Shown here in pieces: positions 1-7,924 of a DNA stretch of 21,878 nt; the first letter of the stretch is position 1, and every line of letters begins with the position of its first letter. The notes under the pieces were generated by a model. It was not told the DNA's origin. It made no database searches and saw nothing but the letters and a program-made list of their open reading frames with translations. The translations under genes were made by a program, and so were the position numbers. Source of the stretch: a virus; IMG/VR virus record IMGVR_UViG_3300020159_002989, positions 1 to 21,878 of that record. One strand, given 5' to 3'.

Positions 1-104
1 CCACGGACACGACCTGCAACAGGAGTGCGAGCGACAACTGTTGAAGTTGTTGCGCAAGCGCCTGTGACTGTCATTGGGAGAAGGAGTGGGGCTGATGCTG
101 ACAT
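1..104 (-). CDS. 5' end of an unidentified gene running off the left edge
   Basis: The complement reads open from an ATG at 104 to the window edge (34 codons), beginning MSASAPLLLPMTVTGAC. A clear Shine-Dalgarno GGAGG (complement of CCTCC at 112-116) lies 7 nt before the ATG, which is the main reason to believe in the gene. It is the next gene downstream of the methyltransferase on the same strand, 55 nt after that gene's stop, so co-transcription is likely. The visible residues are small, hydrophobic and Thr/Ala/Val-rich and match no family I recognise. Two plus-strand frames also stay open to the edge but stop at 67 and 111 and have no supporting signals. The product cannot be identified from this fragment. 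Confidence 0.55.
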   Translation of the reverse strand, partial: MSASAPLLLPMTVTGACATTSTVVARTPVAGRVR

Positions 105-159
105 TATTTGACCTCCAAGTCAAAGAGAATTACTATGTAGATAAATAATACAACATTTA

Positions 160-1521
160 TCACTCTTCGGAATGAACCTCAAACAAAGAGGGTTGAGCCT
201 CATTGGCGAGCGTTAAAAGCCTGTTTTTTTCTTTTTCTTCCGCTAACCGTTCAGTCGCTATTAGGGCATATTCAGGGTTTAACTCGCACCCCAAATACGA
301 CCTGCCTAGTCTTTGCGCTACCACGCCCGTAGTCCCAGCACCAAAAAACACATCCAAAACAGTGCATGGAACAATGTCCTCAGTTGGACATTCACACTCC
401 TTGCCCCAACCTATTGTGTCTGTTTGAGAGAAACCTGCGTCCCCTTTTCCATTGATTTCCCCATATGCGCCGTTGTAGTTGTTGGGACGGTAACGAGGGT
501 CGTTCTGTGGAAGTTCGTTGCGTGCTATCCGCTTGCGTGTAACTTGCCGAATCACAGGTGAACCACACTGCGAGCAACAACCCTTCTTGCTGGTGCCAGC
601 GGCAATACAGGGTTCTATTAGATCTTGGGGGAATGTGGCGAAATGCGCTTCCTTGAACGGTTTTGTTGTCACTGTCCACACTGACCTCTTGTTTCTGAAT
701 GCACCAGTCGAACCGTGCATTGCGTTTGATATTCCTGCTTCCTTGCGACTGTCCGCACGAGACCCCCTATCGTCGTAAGCGTATTTGGCTGGTTCTTTAA
801 TTGCTTCGCTGTCAAAAAAATAGTGAGGTTTCTTGGTCAGTAAAAAAATGTACTCGTGGGCTTTTGTGCACCTGTCACGCACTGACTCGGGCATCGGATT
901 GGGTTTTGCCCAGATGATGTCTTGCCGTAGGTACCACCCGTCTGCCTGCAGGGCGAAAGCAACTCGCCAAGGTACTCCAACCAAATCCTTGGCTTTCAAA
1001 CCTTCGGGAACCGTTCGTTTTGTAGTGTTGTCGTTGACACCCTTTTTTTGTTTTACTTTGCCAGATAAGCCGTTCGTATTTCCCTCTTTCGTAGTTGCAT
1101 AACTATCGCCGAGGTTAAGCCAGAGTGTTCCGTCATCTCGCAGAACCCTGTGAACTTCTCGGAAGACTTGAACCATGTTTTCAACGTATTCGTCCACTGT
1201 CGGCTCTAAACCAAGTTGACTGTCTTCCCGTAGTGCGCCACAACGGGGGCATTGAACTTTATATATCCCGTCGCCGATTGCTCCTTCTAAAAGTTTTTGT
1301 CCTGTAGAACAACTTTCACTGAATTTACTATCACGCTTATGGGAACATTCGGGGTCGCCCCCAATCCAAGTTGCTGTGCCGTAATCACGCAAACCCCAAT
1401 ATGGGGGTGATGTAACCACACAGTGAACGCTCTTATCCGAGAGTGAAGCCAGTGTTTTGCGAACATCGCCAAGAAGGATATTTGGGTCAATATCTACGGG
1501 CAGCACGGTGTTATCGGTCAT
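160..1521 (-). CDS. DNA methyltransferase, N4-cytosine/N6-adenine type, beta class, with zinc-ribbon inserts
   Basis: Predicted S-adenosylmethionine-dependent DNA amino-methyltransferase acting on phage or host DNA. Catalytic motif IV is TSPPYWGLRDYG (about residues 37-48). The AdoMet-binding motif I is near the C-terminus as VLDVFFGAGTTG (about 390-401), an order typical of beta-class N4/N6 methylases. Two Cys/His clusters (CSHK/CPRCG near 60-95 and CSQCG/CECP near 320-380) suggest structural zinc. The 453-residue length is normal for the family. It is a close paralogue of the plus-strand gene at 9374-10498, sharing long blocks such as WYLRQDIIWAKPNPMPES. Motif I has DV instead of the usual DP, and an extra N-terminal Cys/His insert is absent from the paralogue. 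The start is ATG 1521; no convincing ribosome site precedes it, and a 6-bp hairpin (1542-1558) lies between it and the upstream gene. Target base and sequence cannot be read from the DNA. Confidence 0.9.
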   Translation of the reverse strand: MTDNTVLPVDIDPNILLGDVRKTLASLSDKSVHCVVTSPPYWGLRDYGTATWIGGDPECSHKRDSKFSESCSTGQKLLEGAIGDGIYKVQCPRCGALREDSQLGLEPTVDEYVENMVQVFREVHRVLRDDGTLWLNLGDSYATTKEGNTNGLSGKVKQKKGVNDNTTKRTVPEGLKAKDLVGVPWRVAFALQADGWYLRQDIIWAKPNPMPESVRDRCTKAHEYIFLLTKKPHYFFDSEAIKEPAKYAYDDRGSRADSRKEAGISNAMHGSTGAFRNKRSVWTVTTKPFKEAHFATFPQDLIEPCIAAGTSKKGCCSQCGSPVIRQVTRKRIARNELPQNDPRYRPNNYNGAYGEINGKGDAGFSQTDTIGWGKECECPTEDIVPCTVLDVFFGAGTTGVVAQRLGRSYLGCELNPEYALIATERLAEEKEKNRLLTLANEAQPSLFEVHSEE

Positions 1522-1563
1522 CTCTTTTTTATTCCCCCGTTGTCTCCCATCAGGAGACGAATA

Positions 1564-1848
1564 CTACTTGTAAATCGTGAACCAAGCAAGCATTCTCTTG
1601 CGAAGTGACGATGATTTAACGTCATTTGCCTTCACGAGAGAAGTACTGGCAGCCGCTTTCAGGAAAGTGTCAGCAGTGACGAACTGTGGCTTCGCTTGTT
1701 CAAGTTTTTCTTGAACTTCAGTTCGAGTGCTTTGTTTCTTGGTATTTACTACAGGCTTCTTTTTGGGTGAGCCCTTCTTTGCAACAGCCTTTTTGTTTGA
1801 AGGCTTTTTGCTAGATGGTTTCTTATTGTTGTTTGATTTTGCTGTCAT
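1564..1848 (-). CDS. Lysine-rich basic protein, histone H1-like tail (hypothetical)
   Basis: The N-terminal half is a low-complexity Lys/Ser/Pro/Ala tail (KKPSSKKPSNKK, AKKGSPKKKP) like the disordered C-terminal tails of bacterial histone-H1-like and actinobacterial HU proteins. The rest is a short, possibly helical segment ending in LRKRMLAWFTIYK. It probably binds nucleic acid, but no folded DNA-binding domain is visible, so a role in DNA compaction is inference. I chose ATG 1848 (94 residues) because TAGTCT (complement of 1856-1861) sits 7 nt upstream, a -10-like box suited to a leaderless mRNA. An in-frame ATG at 1911 would add 21 residues starting MKKAPKSSS and is a real alternative. It lies upstream of the methyltransferase on the same strand and is divergent from the gene at 1930. 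Confidence 0.6.
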   Translation of the reverse strand: MTAKSNNNKKPSSKKPSNKKAVAKKGSPKKKPVVNTKKQSTRTEVQEKLEQAKPQFVTADTFLKAAASTSLVKANDVKSSSLRKRMLAWFTIYK

Positions 1849-1929
1849 AACGAACAGACTAGTACGGACATCATCCCCTAAAAATGAACTACTTTTTGGC
1901 GCCTTCTTCATAGGGTAGCGTTTTACTAT

Positions 1930-2568
1930 ATGTACACAGGATTCTACGAAACCGAGATGGACAAGATAGCCCTTTGTACAGAGTCGGTCAAAACAGCCAA
2001 AATGGCTCTTGTTGAAGAGCAGGGAATTGGTTCGGATTTAAATATTAATGTATTTGGGTGGAAAAAAAATGAATTAGTTATTATTGCGCAAATGAAAAAT
2101 ACTTTCAAAATGACGAAAGAAGAAAGACTGCCCTTGATTATTGAAGCGGCTTGCATAGTCAGACAGGGCTGGGGTATTGATGAATTCACGCTAGCCGCTG
2201 AGGGGTATTGCTCAATGGCGCCAGCAGATACATTCGGCAAAGACCTTTCTTTTCTGTATGCAAACAATGACGATTCGGTCAAGGAATGTATTTCTTTTAC
2301 ACATCTTGGGAAAAATGACAACACATTTGTGGCAATGCCGTACAAAATCCAACTTGGAAGAAAAATAGATTTTCACGATGTGCTCTGGTACCCAGGCGGG
2401 AATGTCATGCGGGATATAGAGTTTCCCGCAGCGCTCAAAGCAGCACTGAAACTTAAAAGCGTTGCAATAACCAAAGAAGGGAAACTAGACAGAGAGGCGT
2501 ACTACGGAACTCTTGCCTCTGCCGTAATGAATTGCGGATTTGAAATATTTTATAGAGACGATGTATGA
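1930..2568 (+). CDS. Hypothetical protein, 212 residues
   Basis: I do not recognise this protein. It is a soluble, mixed alpha/beta sequence with no signal peptide, membrane segment or obvious catalytic motif. It has scattered cysteines (LCTES, ACIVRQ, GYCSM, KECIS, MNCGF) without CxxC pairing. ATG 1930 is the longest start, only 18 nt from the alternative ATG 1911 of the divergent basic-protein gene. ATG 1966 (MDKIALCTES) is a plausible later start. A TAGCGT hexamer at 1915-1920 could be a -10 box. The stop overlaps the MazG-like gene start by ATGA (2565-2568), so the two are probably translated together, hinting at a link to nucleotide metabolism (weak inference). Confidence 0.75.
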   Translation: MYTGFYETEMDKIALCTESVKTAKMALVEEQGIGSDLNINVFGWKKNELVIIAQMKNTFKMTKEERLPLIIEAACIVRQGWGIDEFTLAAEGYCSMAPADTFGKDLSFLYANNDDSVKECISFTHLGKNDNTFVAMPYKIQLGRKIDFHDVLWYPGGNVMRDIEFPAALKAALKLKSVAITKEGKLDREAYYGTLASAVMNCGFEIFYRDDV

Positions 2569-2912
2569 GTCGGGAAGAAGAGAACATGGACTTCGCCAAC
2601 TACCAACTGCGTACAAGTCAAACTGCCATCTATCCTTCGGATAAGGCTCTTGAATATCTCGCTCTCGGTCTCGTCTCCGAAGCGGGAGAAGTTGCTGGAA
2701 AAGTGAAGAGGATAATCAGAGACCACGACTCAGTTCTAAATGAAGAAACCAAAGAAAAACTACTTGCCGAAATCGGGGATGTGCTTTGGTATATCGCTCA
2801 ACTTTGTGAAACACTTGGAACAAACATGAGCGTAGTTGCACGAAACAATGTTGAAAAACTTGCCAAAAGACAAGAAAAAAACACCCTGAGCGGAGAAGGA
2901 GACAGCAGATAA
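2565..2912 (+). CDS. MazG-like nucleotide pyrophosphohydrolase
   Basis: All-alpha NTP pyrophosphatase of the MazG type, which hydrolyses nucleoside triphosphates (often dNTPs or non-canonical ones) to monophosphates and PPi. The metal-binding signature is visible: LVSEAGEVAGKVKR (ExxE, about residues 38-51) followed by AEIGDVLWYIAQLC (ExxD, about 68-81). At 115 residues it is a single-domain version, as common in phages. Phage MazG proteins are proposed to adjust dNTP pools or the host alarmone response; here that is inference. The ATG at 2565 overlaps the preceding stop. ATG 2586 (MDFANYQLRTS), preceded by the purine-rich GAAGAAGAG, is an alternative start. It converges with the HTH/terminase gene on the minus strand. 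Confidence 0.85.
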   Translation: MSREEENMDFANYQLRTSQTAIYPSDKALEYLALGLVSEAGEVAGKVKRIIRDHDSVLNEETKEKLLAEIGDVLWYIAQLCETLGTNMSVVARNNVEKLAKRQEKNTLSGEGDSR

Positions 2913-2914
2913 TA

Positions 2915-2932
2915 ATCTAGAGAAAACTAGAT
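2915..2932. terminator. Weak dyad between convergent genes, possible terminator
   Basis: Perfect 6-bp inverted repeat ATCTAG / CTAGAT around the loop AGAAAA. It lies between the end of the MazG-like gene and the stop codon of the convergent HTH gene, which it overlaps. On the plus strand a short T run (2941-2945) follows after a few bases; on the minus strand there is no good U tract. The stem is A/T-rich, so termination would be weak. Confidence 0.3.
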
Positions 2933-3574
2933 ATCAATCTGTTTTTGCGACACAGAACGACTTTCGGCTTGAACTATTTCAGCGTCCTCAATATCCTCTG
3001 CCCCATCAGCCAGCGCTGGGAAATCACCAAGCAATTGCTGAATTGTTTCTTTCGGCATGATGCCAGCATCCGCCATAAGAGCAAGCAATTTCTTGCCCTC
3101 GGCTTCAGAGTCGAACTTCTCCACCTGAACCACACCAGGGGCACCAGCCAAGACGGCTCGAAGCGGAGATGAATCTCTAACATCCATCTGGACATTGACA
3201 TTTGTCTGATCCATACCAAGCAGTTTTGCTCTTCTGTCAATAATCGAAAGAACCGTTGATACCGCTTTGATATCTGGCTCTATGGAAACCTCAGTACCAT
3301 CGTCCATCTTCTGTTTTCTATGTTGAGTTAGCGGCCAGATTGCGGACTGCAAAGCATCCAATCGTTCAAGTTCCATCTGCAGCACTTCAGGGTAAACAAG
3401 TAATGCCTCTTGACTTAGTTTGTTTAACTGCCTTTTAATGGAGTTAGCCACATTGGATGTGCCGATACCGAATCTGCGAGCGATTTCTGCAATTGGCACA
3501 CCAGCCTGCCTCATCTTAAAAATACGCAGGTCTCGTTCGGCAAGAAACTCTCTTGTTAAACCTTTTTCAGCCAT
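2927..3574 (-). CDS. Helix-turn-helix protein, probable terminase small subunit
   Basis: The N-terminus contains a clear helix-turn-helix (IAEIARRFGIGTSNVANSI, about residues 28-46). It is followed by a helical segment (YPEVLQMELERLDALQSAIWPL) and IKAVSTVLSIIDRRAKLLGMD. That order, ending in a RRAKLLGxD-type motif and then an NVNVQMDVRD stretch, is typical of small terminase proteins that recognise phage DNA and dock the packaging motor. The acidic C-terminus could be the contact for the large subunit (inference). It starts 1 nt after the primase-helicase stop, with AAGG about 10 nt upstream inside that gene, so it is co-transcribed with replication genes. No large terminase subunit lies in the window, so a regulatory or replication DNA-binding role is the alternative. 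Confidence 0.6.
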   Translation of the reverse strand: MAEKGLTREFLAERDLRIFKMRQAGVPIAEIARRFGIGTSNVANSIKRQLNKLSQEALLVYPEVLQMELERLDALQSAIWPLTQHRKQKMDDGTEVSIEPDIKAVSTVLSIIDRRAKLLGMDQTNVNVQMDVRDSSPLRAVLAGAPGVVQVEKFDSEAEGKKLLALMADAGIMPKETIQQLLGDFPALADGAEDIEDAEIVQAESRSVSQKQIDI

Positions 3575-3575
3575 T

Positions 3576-5330
3576 TTAAGACGCCTTCATAAATTCCATA
3601 ACTTCAAACGGGAAGACTTTCCCTCTTCTCATTTTAGTCGGAAACTCCCTCAGGTCACGAGCACCACGGAAATGTCTCACATCGTAAACATAATCTCCGA
3701 CAGCCGTTGGGTCGGGAGTAAGCGAAAGACCGAATTCCGGCCACCGTGACCAAACGGCAGAACCAAAAGGTCGCAAATCTCTAGTGGAAGCAGATGTGCC
3801 AAGGGGGGCATGGTGCTCCAGCCAAAGAGCACAGTTGTAGTAATCGCGCAACATATCAAAGTACTTGGCAACTTCTACGGTGATTGATTCAGATGTCCTA
3901 CCTCCTGGGTCAACGAAAGACTTGTAGATAGGACCGAGCAAGATGAGGTCAGGTTTAATTGTGTCCACCGCTTCTTCAATAATTGAGCGGTCGGATGGGC
4001 GCATTAAATCAACGCCCGAAGGTTTAATCAAAATATGGCACTCGGGGTCACCGTCCAAGTACCCAAGGCGTCGAGCGGCGCCCATGATATTTGATGAGGT
4101 TCTCCTGATGATTCGTTCAGGGTTTTCGAGGTCAATTGTCAAAGTTTTTATTGGCTTCATGCGAGACATATTGAATGGGTTGATTCCAAACGAACTACAT
4201 ATCGCTATCTGTCTCGCCAACATTGTTTTTCCGACACCCTCAGCGGCTACAACGATTACTCGTTCTCCACGCTCAAGAACATTGGGAATAATCCAGTCAT
4301 ATTCATCATTTTCTGTTTCCAGCAAGAAATCAGACCAGTTGACGAGTCTCCCTCTATCAATTTCGTCTTCATGACCGAAAGAACTAATCATCATTGACGC
4401 TTTTGTCAGGCGTACATTTTCGGAAATGTCCTCTCGTGTCAACAACGAATTTATTCGTTCTGCAAGAGCGACCAGAGGCGTTGTCGCCTCGATTATTGCC
4501 TCTGTTTGTTTCTCTTCTTCTTCATGCTGAACAATGTCGTCAAGCGGTTCAGCATTATCCATCTCAATCAAATCATCAATTGTTCCGCCAGCACCAAGGA
4601 GTTCAGAAACATCTTTATAATTGTTTGGGGGAACCCAAGTCACAACTGTGCAACCGTTTTGTTCAAGTGTTTTAGCGACCATTTTCGTGTGGTCTCTACC
4701 GACAGCATCGTTGTCTGAGATAATCCAGACCTGAGCCCCCTCTAGGGCTCGTGTGTGAATATCAAGCCACTTACCTGCGCCACCTGGCGGTGTAGTTGCA
4801 CACAAACCAAGTTTGACTAAATTGTCAGCATCTTTTTCACCCTCAACAAGCCAAATAAGTTCGCCATTGTTTTTACTGTGAAGAACATCTGGCAAACGAT
4901 AGAGAACTTTTGGTGTGTCATCTAGTGTGAAAATGTATTTGCCCTTGTTGACTGGGTCGGGTCTTCGCTGTCGAAAAGTTTTTTTACCCCATTGGTCTAC
5001 GAAGCGCTGTTTTTGAAAAAGAAGTTTTCCGTTTTCGTCACGGTAGTCGTAGGTGGCGACGAGGGAAAGTTTTCGTTCTTCTTTTTTTTCGGGATACAAA
5101 TCAGAAAGTTTCATACCCATTGCCTGACAAACTTGGTCAACAGAACATCCCTGACCCCGATGACAGGTAACCAATATCTTGTTTTCGTTGCCTAAACCGA
5201 TGGAAAGCGAAGGATTGTTGTCGTCGTTACGACACGGGCAACGAGCCTCCCATCCGTTGCTCGTGGGTCGGACGCCGTTTAGTTTGGCAATGAACCTGTC
5301 AACATGTATAGGGACAGAAGCATTACTCAT
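3576..5330 (-). CDS. Bifunctional DNA primase-helicase (CHC2-like zinc, TOPRIM, RecA-like ATPase)
   Basis: Predicted to unwind phage DNA and lay primers at the fork. An N-terminal zinc-binding module is visible at residues 31-62 (CPC, then CHRGQGC). The TOPRIM fold follows near 155-235, with VEGEKDAD supplying the catalytic Glu and ISDNDAVGRDH the acidic pair. The C-terminal half is a RepA/RecA-type AAA ATPase with Walker A AAEGVGKTML (about 361-370) and Walker B-like PDLILLGPI. Walker A begins with Ala where Gly is usual, as seen in some RepA-like helicases. At 584 residues it is the usual size for a phage primase-helicase fusion. The start overlaps the WhiB stop by 8 nt. It lacks an obvious hexameric DnaB-type domain, so it resembles the AAA_25/RepA group more than T7 gp4. 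Confidence 0.88.
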   Translation of the reverse strand: MSNASVPIHVDRFIAKLNGVRPTSNGWEARCPCRNDDNNPSLSIGLGNENKILVTCHRGQGCSVDQVCQAMGMKLSDLYPEKKEERKLSLVATYDYRDENGKLLFQKQRFVDQWGKKTFRQRRPDPVNKGKYIFTLDDTPKVLYRLPDVLHSKNNGELIWLVEGEKDADNLVKLGLCATTPPGGAGKWLDIHTRALEGAQVWIISDNDAVGRDHTKMVAKTLEQNGCTVVTWVPPNNYKDVSELLGAGGTIDDLIEMDNAEPLDDIVQHEEEEKQTEAIIEATTPLVALAERINSLLTREDISENVRLTKASMMISSFGHEDEIDRGRLVNWSDFLLETENDEYDWIIPNVLERGERVIVVAAEGVGKTMLARQIAICSSFGINPFNMSRMKPIKTLTIDLENPERIIRRTSSNIMGAARRLGYLDGDPECHILIKPSGVDLMRPSDRSIIEEAVDTIKPDLILLGPIYKSFVDPGGRTSESITVEVAKYFDMLRDYYNCALWLEHHAPLGTSASTRDLRPFGSAVWSRWPEFGLSLTPDPTAVGDYVYDVRHFRGARDLREFPTKMRRGKVFPFEVMEFMKAS

Positions 5331-5730
5331 TCAATGAGCCTAGCCGAGCGACTTTTCTGCCAACCCGACCAGCATTTACCGACCTGCGGACAGAGGGTGA
5401 GGATTGTCTATCTGGAGGTAAACAAATTCCTTTTTGGCGTCTCAAAACTTCTCTTTCAATTTCGGTTTTCCCACCCCAAACGCCAAGCGGTTCAAAATGA
5501 AGAGAATATTCCAAACATCCCTTGGCAACCTTACATGATGCGCATATTTCTTTCGCGGTTGAAACCTGTTTACCATGACTTACTCGGCTGAACATATATC
5601 GATTGCCGTAGGCAGGATAAAAAATTGTTATGTCTACACCTTTACACGACGCTTGCTCCGTGTCAAAAAAATTACTTATGTCTTTTGCTTCCACGATGCC
5701 CCCGATATTTATTCTCTTTGTGTTCGTCAC
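5323..5730 (-). CDS. WhiB-family Fe-S transcriptional regulator (first copy)
   Basis: WhiB proteins carry a 4Fe-4S cluster and bind region 4 of the primary sigma factor to redirect RNA polymerase; they occur in Actinobacteria and their phages. The four ligands are visible as C29, C63, C66 and C72, spaced X33-X2-X5, followed by the GVWGG turn (residues 83-87). The tail after the WhiB core is basic (VRRSVNAGRVGRKVAR) and may contact DNA. The start is GTG 5730; no Shine-Dalgarno is evident, and an in-frame GTG 12 codons later (MEAKDISNFF, preceded by GGGGG) is an alternative. It sits just upstream of the primase-helicase and overlaps it by 8 nt. Phage WhiB of TM4 is known to inhibit host WhiB2; a similar takeover role here is inference. 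Confidence 0.9.
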   Translation of the reverse strand: MTNTKRINIGGIVEAKDISNFFDTEQASCKGVDITIFYPAYGNRYMFSRVSHGKQVSTAKEICASCKVAKGCLEYSLHFEPLGVWGGKTEIEREVLRRQKGICLPPDRQSSPSVRRSVNAGRVGRKVARLGSLNE

Positions 5731-5754
5731 ACGCTACAACGCAAAGCAGGTATG

Positions 5755-6189
5755 TCAAATGGTTTTCGGGTATTTTCCTATTTTTTTGGCAAGTTCTATG
5801 TCAAGAAAAATTCTCACATAATTGACACGAAGAACGTTGTTCTCATCAATTTCGGATATCACCTCAACACTGTCCTGTGGACAACCTATGGCACTTGCTA
5901 TGCCAGCACGAAGTTCTGCCACATTGACTTCCTCGTTTATTGATTCGTCGTAAAAATCCCATACTTCTTCAATGGTTGGTGGCTGAACGATGGTCAAAGC
6001 CCTCAGTTCTTTCCCTTTTTCTTCGCTAATTACACACCATGTGCAGGCGATTTGTGGGGCTGTGGAAGCCCGTTTGCGAACCTCGATATGACCGCATTCA
6101 AGTTTGTGGTGGTAGGAGACATCCCCCCAACCGCCCTTTCTGTCAATAGAGACAATGATTTTTTGAGGGGCGGATTTTTTATTTATCAC
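5755..6189 (-). CDS. Hypothetical protein with a Cys/His (zinc-ribbon-like) N-terminus
   Basis: I do not recognise the family. The N-terminal 60 residues contain HHKLECGHIEV and ACTWC, a CxH plus CxxC pattern that could bind one zinc, as in many small phage proteins. The second half (VAELRAGIASAIGCPQDSVEVISEI, then YVRIFLDIELAKKIG) looks like a small alpha/beta domain. The start is GTG 6189. The complement of 6196-6201 reads TACAAT, close to the -10 consensus, ending 6 nt before that GTG, so transcription may begin at the start codon. It is the first gene of the minus-strand replication operon, 24 nt upstream of WhiB and divergent from the RuvC-like gene. Confidence 0.7.
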   Translation of the reverse strand: MINKKSAPQKIIVSIDRKGGWGDVSYHHKLECGHIEVRKRASTAPQIACTWCVISEEKGKELRALTIVQPPTIEEVWDFYDESINEEVNVAELRAGIASAIGCPQDSVEVISEIDENNVLRVNYVRIFLDIELAKKIGKYPKTI

Positions 6190-6215
6190 GAATTTATTGT
6201 AGTAATGTTTTGGTC
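6190..6215. promoter_or_regulatory. Divergent promoter region with two -10-like boxes
   Basis: The 26-nt gap separates two genes reading away from each other. For the minus-strand gene, TACAAT (complement of 6196-6201) ends 6 nt before GTG 6189. For the plus-strand RuvC-like gene, TAATGT (6203-6208) ends 7 nt before GTG 6216. Neither start has a Shine-Dalgarno, so both may be leaderless. No TTGACA-like -35 is visible for either. Confidence 0.45.
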
Positions 6216-6746
6216 GTGAAAAGAAATGTTATGGGTTTAGACCTCTCGCTAACAAGCACTGGAATAAGCATTAACGGGTCAACGCAAAGCATCAGGTCAA
6301 AAAACAGGGGCACTAAACGCCTTGTTGAGATAAGGAACAGCATACTGGAGATAGCGAAGGTAGAAAAGGTCGAAATAGTTGCAATTGAGGGTTACTCCTA
6401 TGCCTCACAGTATTCTCAAGCCCACTCCATCGGAGAATTAGGCGGAGTTGTGAAAGTGGCAATAAAGGAACTTGGCTTGCCGATAGTGGTTATCCCTCCA
6501 ACCTGCCGTGCAAAGTTTGCAACAGGGAAAGGAAACGCAGGGAAATCTGATGTGATTGCCTCCATTACCGAGAAAACGGGGTTATTGTTTACGGGTGCCG
6601 ATGGGAACGACCGATGTGATGCTTGGATACTTGAACAAATGACGCTCACATATTTGGGATTATCTGCATATGAATGGAGCCAAGACCAACTCTTGGGATT
6701 AAACAAATGTGATTTCACAGAATTAGAAAAGGGGAACAATGGCTAG
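6216..6746 (+). CDS. RuvC-like Holliday junction resolvase
   Basis: RNase H-fold nuclease expected to cut four-way or branched DNA during phage recombination or before packaging. The acidic active site can be placed: D9 in GLDLSLTSTG, E58 in IEGYSYAS and D129/D132/D135 in GADGNDRCDAW, in the order expected for RuvC. The 176-residue length matches the family. The longest frame begins with TTG 6210; I prefer GTG 6216 because TAATGT ends 7 nt upstream and no ribosome site exists. ATG 6231 (MGLDLSL) is also possible. The end overlaps the next gene by 8 nt. The gene opens the plus-strand operon leading to the modification cassette. Confidence 0.85.
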   Translation: MKRNVMGLDLSLTSTGISINGSTQSIRSKNRGTKRLVEIRNSILEIAKVEKVEIVAIEGYSYASQYSQAHSIGELGGVVKVAIKELGLPIVVIPPTCRAKFATGKGNAGKSDVIASITEKTGLLFTGADGNDRCDAWILEQMTLTYLGLSAYEWSQDQLLGLNKCDFTELEKGNNG

Positions 6747-7083
6747 GTCGCAACCCATATCGCAGGTAGAAATCGAATCAGAGATTATGAGATTACTGGG
6801 AATACTTGAGGAAGAGACTGAAGCCTTTGAAGTTCTCGCTATTGATGCCGCAAAAAAAGATGCGTTGATGAAAGGTAATTGGGCGAAAGAGTATCTTGCC
6901 GCCAAGGGGTCAATTAAAGAGCGTGAAGCGTGGGCGGACTACAAACTTTCCGACGAGGCATATTCGTATAAGATTAGTGAGGCGTTGGTTAAATCTAAAA
7001 GAGAAAAACTATTGACCGTGCGAACATCATTGGACGCACTCAGAACATTGAACGCTAATGTTCGTGTACAAACAGGACAATAA
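6739..7083 (+). CDS. Hypothetical small helical protein next to the RuvC-like gene
   Basis: A 114-residue, highly charged and probably all-helical protein (IESEIMRLLGILEEETEAFEVLA, then ISEALVKSKREKLLTVRTSLDALRTLNANVR). No catalytic motif, membrane segment or cysteine pair is visible. Similar small helical proteins are frequent in the replication/recombination block of actinophages, but I cannot assign a function. The ATG lies 8 nt inside the RuvC-like gene, with AGAAAAGGGG upstream as ribosome site, so the two are translated together. Recombination-accessory protein is the natural guess from context only. Confidence 0.75.
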   Translation: MARSQPISQVEIESEIMRLLGILEEETEAFEVLAIDAAKKDALMKGNWAKEYLAAKGSIKEREAWADYKLSDEAYSYKISEALVKSKREKLLTVRTSLDALRTLNANVRVQTGQ

Positions 7084-7087
7084 AACC

Positions 7088-7924
7088 ATGGAGACAGATA
7101 CCACTTACCCAAAACGAGTGCTGTCGCTCGGCGCGGGGGTTCAATCAACAGCCCTTTTATTAATGATGGTCAAAGGCGAATTACCCAAAGCAGACGAGGT
7201 GATATTCGCAGATACGGGTTGGGAACCGAAAAAAGTTTATTCGCATCTTGAATGGCTCAAAGGCATAATGGCAGAAAACGACATGCCTTTCCACATTGTT
7301 TCCAAAGGTAACATCCGCAGCGATTTCTTAGCCGAACAAAAACGCTACGCCTCAATGCCATTGCATTTAATCGGCGAAGATGGCAAAGGAGGGATGATCA
7401 GACGGCAATGCACAAGCGAATACAAACTCGGTCCTCTAATGAAAAAACAGCGTGAACTTGCTGGCTTAAAGTCTGGACAACGAAGCAAAGAACATCGCAT
7501 CACCACCGTTATAGGCATTTCGTATGACGAGGCGCAACGAATGAGAGACCCAGAGTTCTCGTGGATTAGGCACGACTATCCACTTGTTGACCAAAAGATA
7601 ACAAGACAGGATTGCATCAATTGGTGTATATCAAATGGTTACCCCAGACCACCTCGCTCCGCATGCATTGGTTGTCCATTCAAAAATCAAGATGAATGGC
7701 GTTATCTTAAACAAACACCAGAGGAATGGGATGACGCTGTAGATTTTGATAATTCTCTACGAACTCTGCCTCATTTAATTGCTCGTTTCCGAGGCACCCC
7801 ATTTTTGCACAAATCCAAAGTTCCGTTGTCGGAAGCAGACATAAGAACAGATGAAGAAAAAGGAATCTACGATTTGTTCGGCGATAACTTTGGTCAAGAA
7901 TGTGAAGGAATGTGCGGGATTTGA
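7088..7924 (+). CDS. PAPS-reductase-like PP-loop ATPase (DndC/CysH-related)
   Basis: Member of the adenine nucleotide alpha-hydrolase (PP-loop) superfamily, phage PAPS-reductase-like branch. The PP-loop is SLGAGVQSTALL (about residues 12-23) and a conserved FADTGWEPKKVYSHLEWL block follows. Further signatures are RRQCTSEYKLGPL and a C-terminal cysteine cluster, SACIGCPFK plus CEGMCGI, which could hold an Fe-S cluster or thiol. Family members activate substrates with ATP and often transfer sulphur or a thiol (CysH, DndC in phosphorothioation, thiouridine enzymes). Here its overlap with a DNA methyltransferase and a ParB-like gene suggests DNA modification or nucleotide chemistry rather than sulphate assimilation (inference). 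ATG 7088 was chosen over ATG 7058 because it follows the previous stop and has AGGA about 12 nt upstream. Confidence 0.82.
   Translation: METDTTYPKRVLSLGAGVQSTALLLMMVKGELPKADEVIFADTGWEPKKVYSHLEWLKGIMAENDMPFHIVSKGNIRSDFLAEQKRYASMPLHLIGEDGKGGMIRRQCTSEYKLGPLMKKQRELAGLKSGQRSKEHRITTVIGISYDEAQRMRDPEFSWIRHDYPLVDQKITRQDCINWCISNGYPRPPRSACIGCPFKNQDEWRYLKQTPEEWDDAVDFDNSLRTLPHLIARFRGTPFLHKSKVPLSEADIRTDEEKGIYDLFGDNFGQECEGMCGI

Noticed and set aside
2915-2932. Attachment site or recombination site at the ATCTAG/CTAGAT dyad
   Set aside because: No integrase is in the window and no second copy was seen; a weak terminator between convergent genes explains it.
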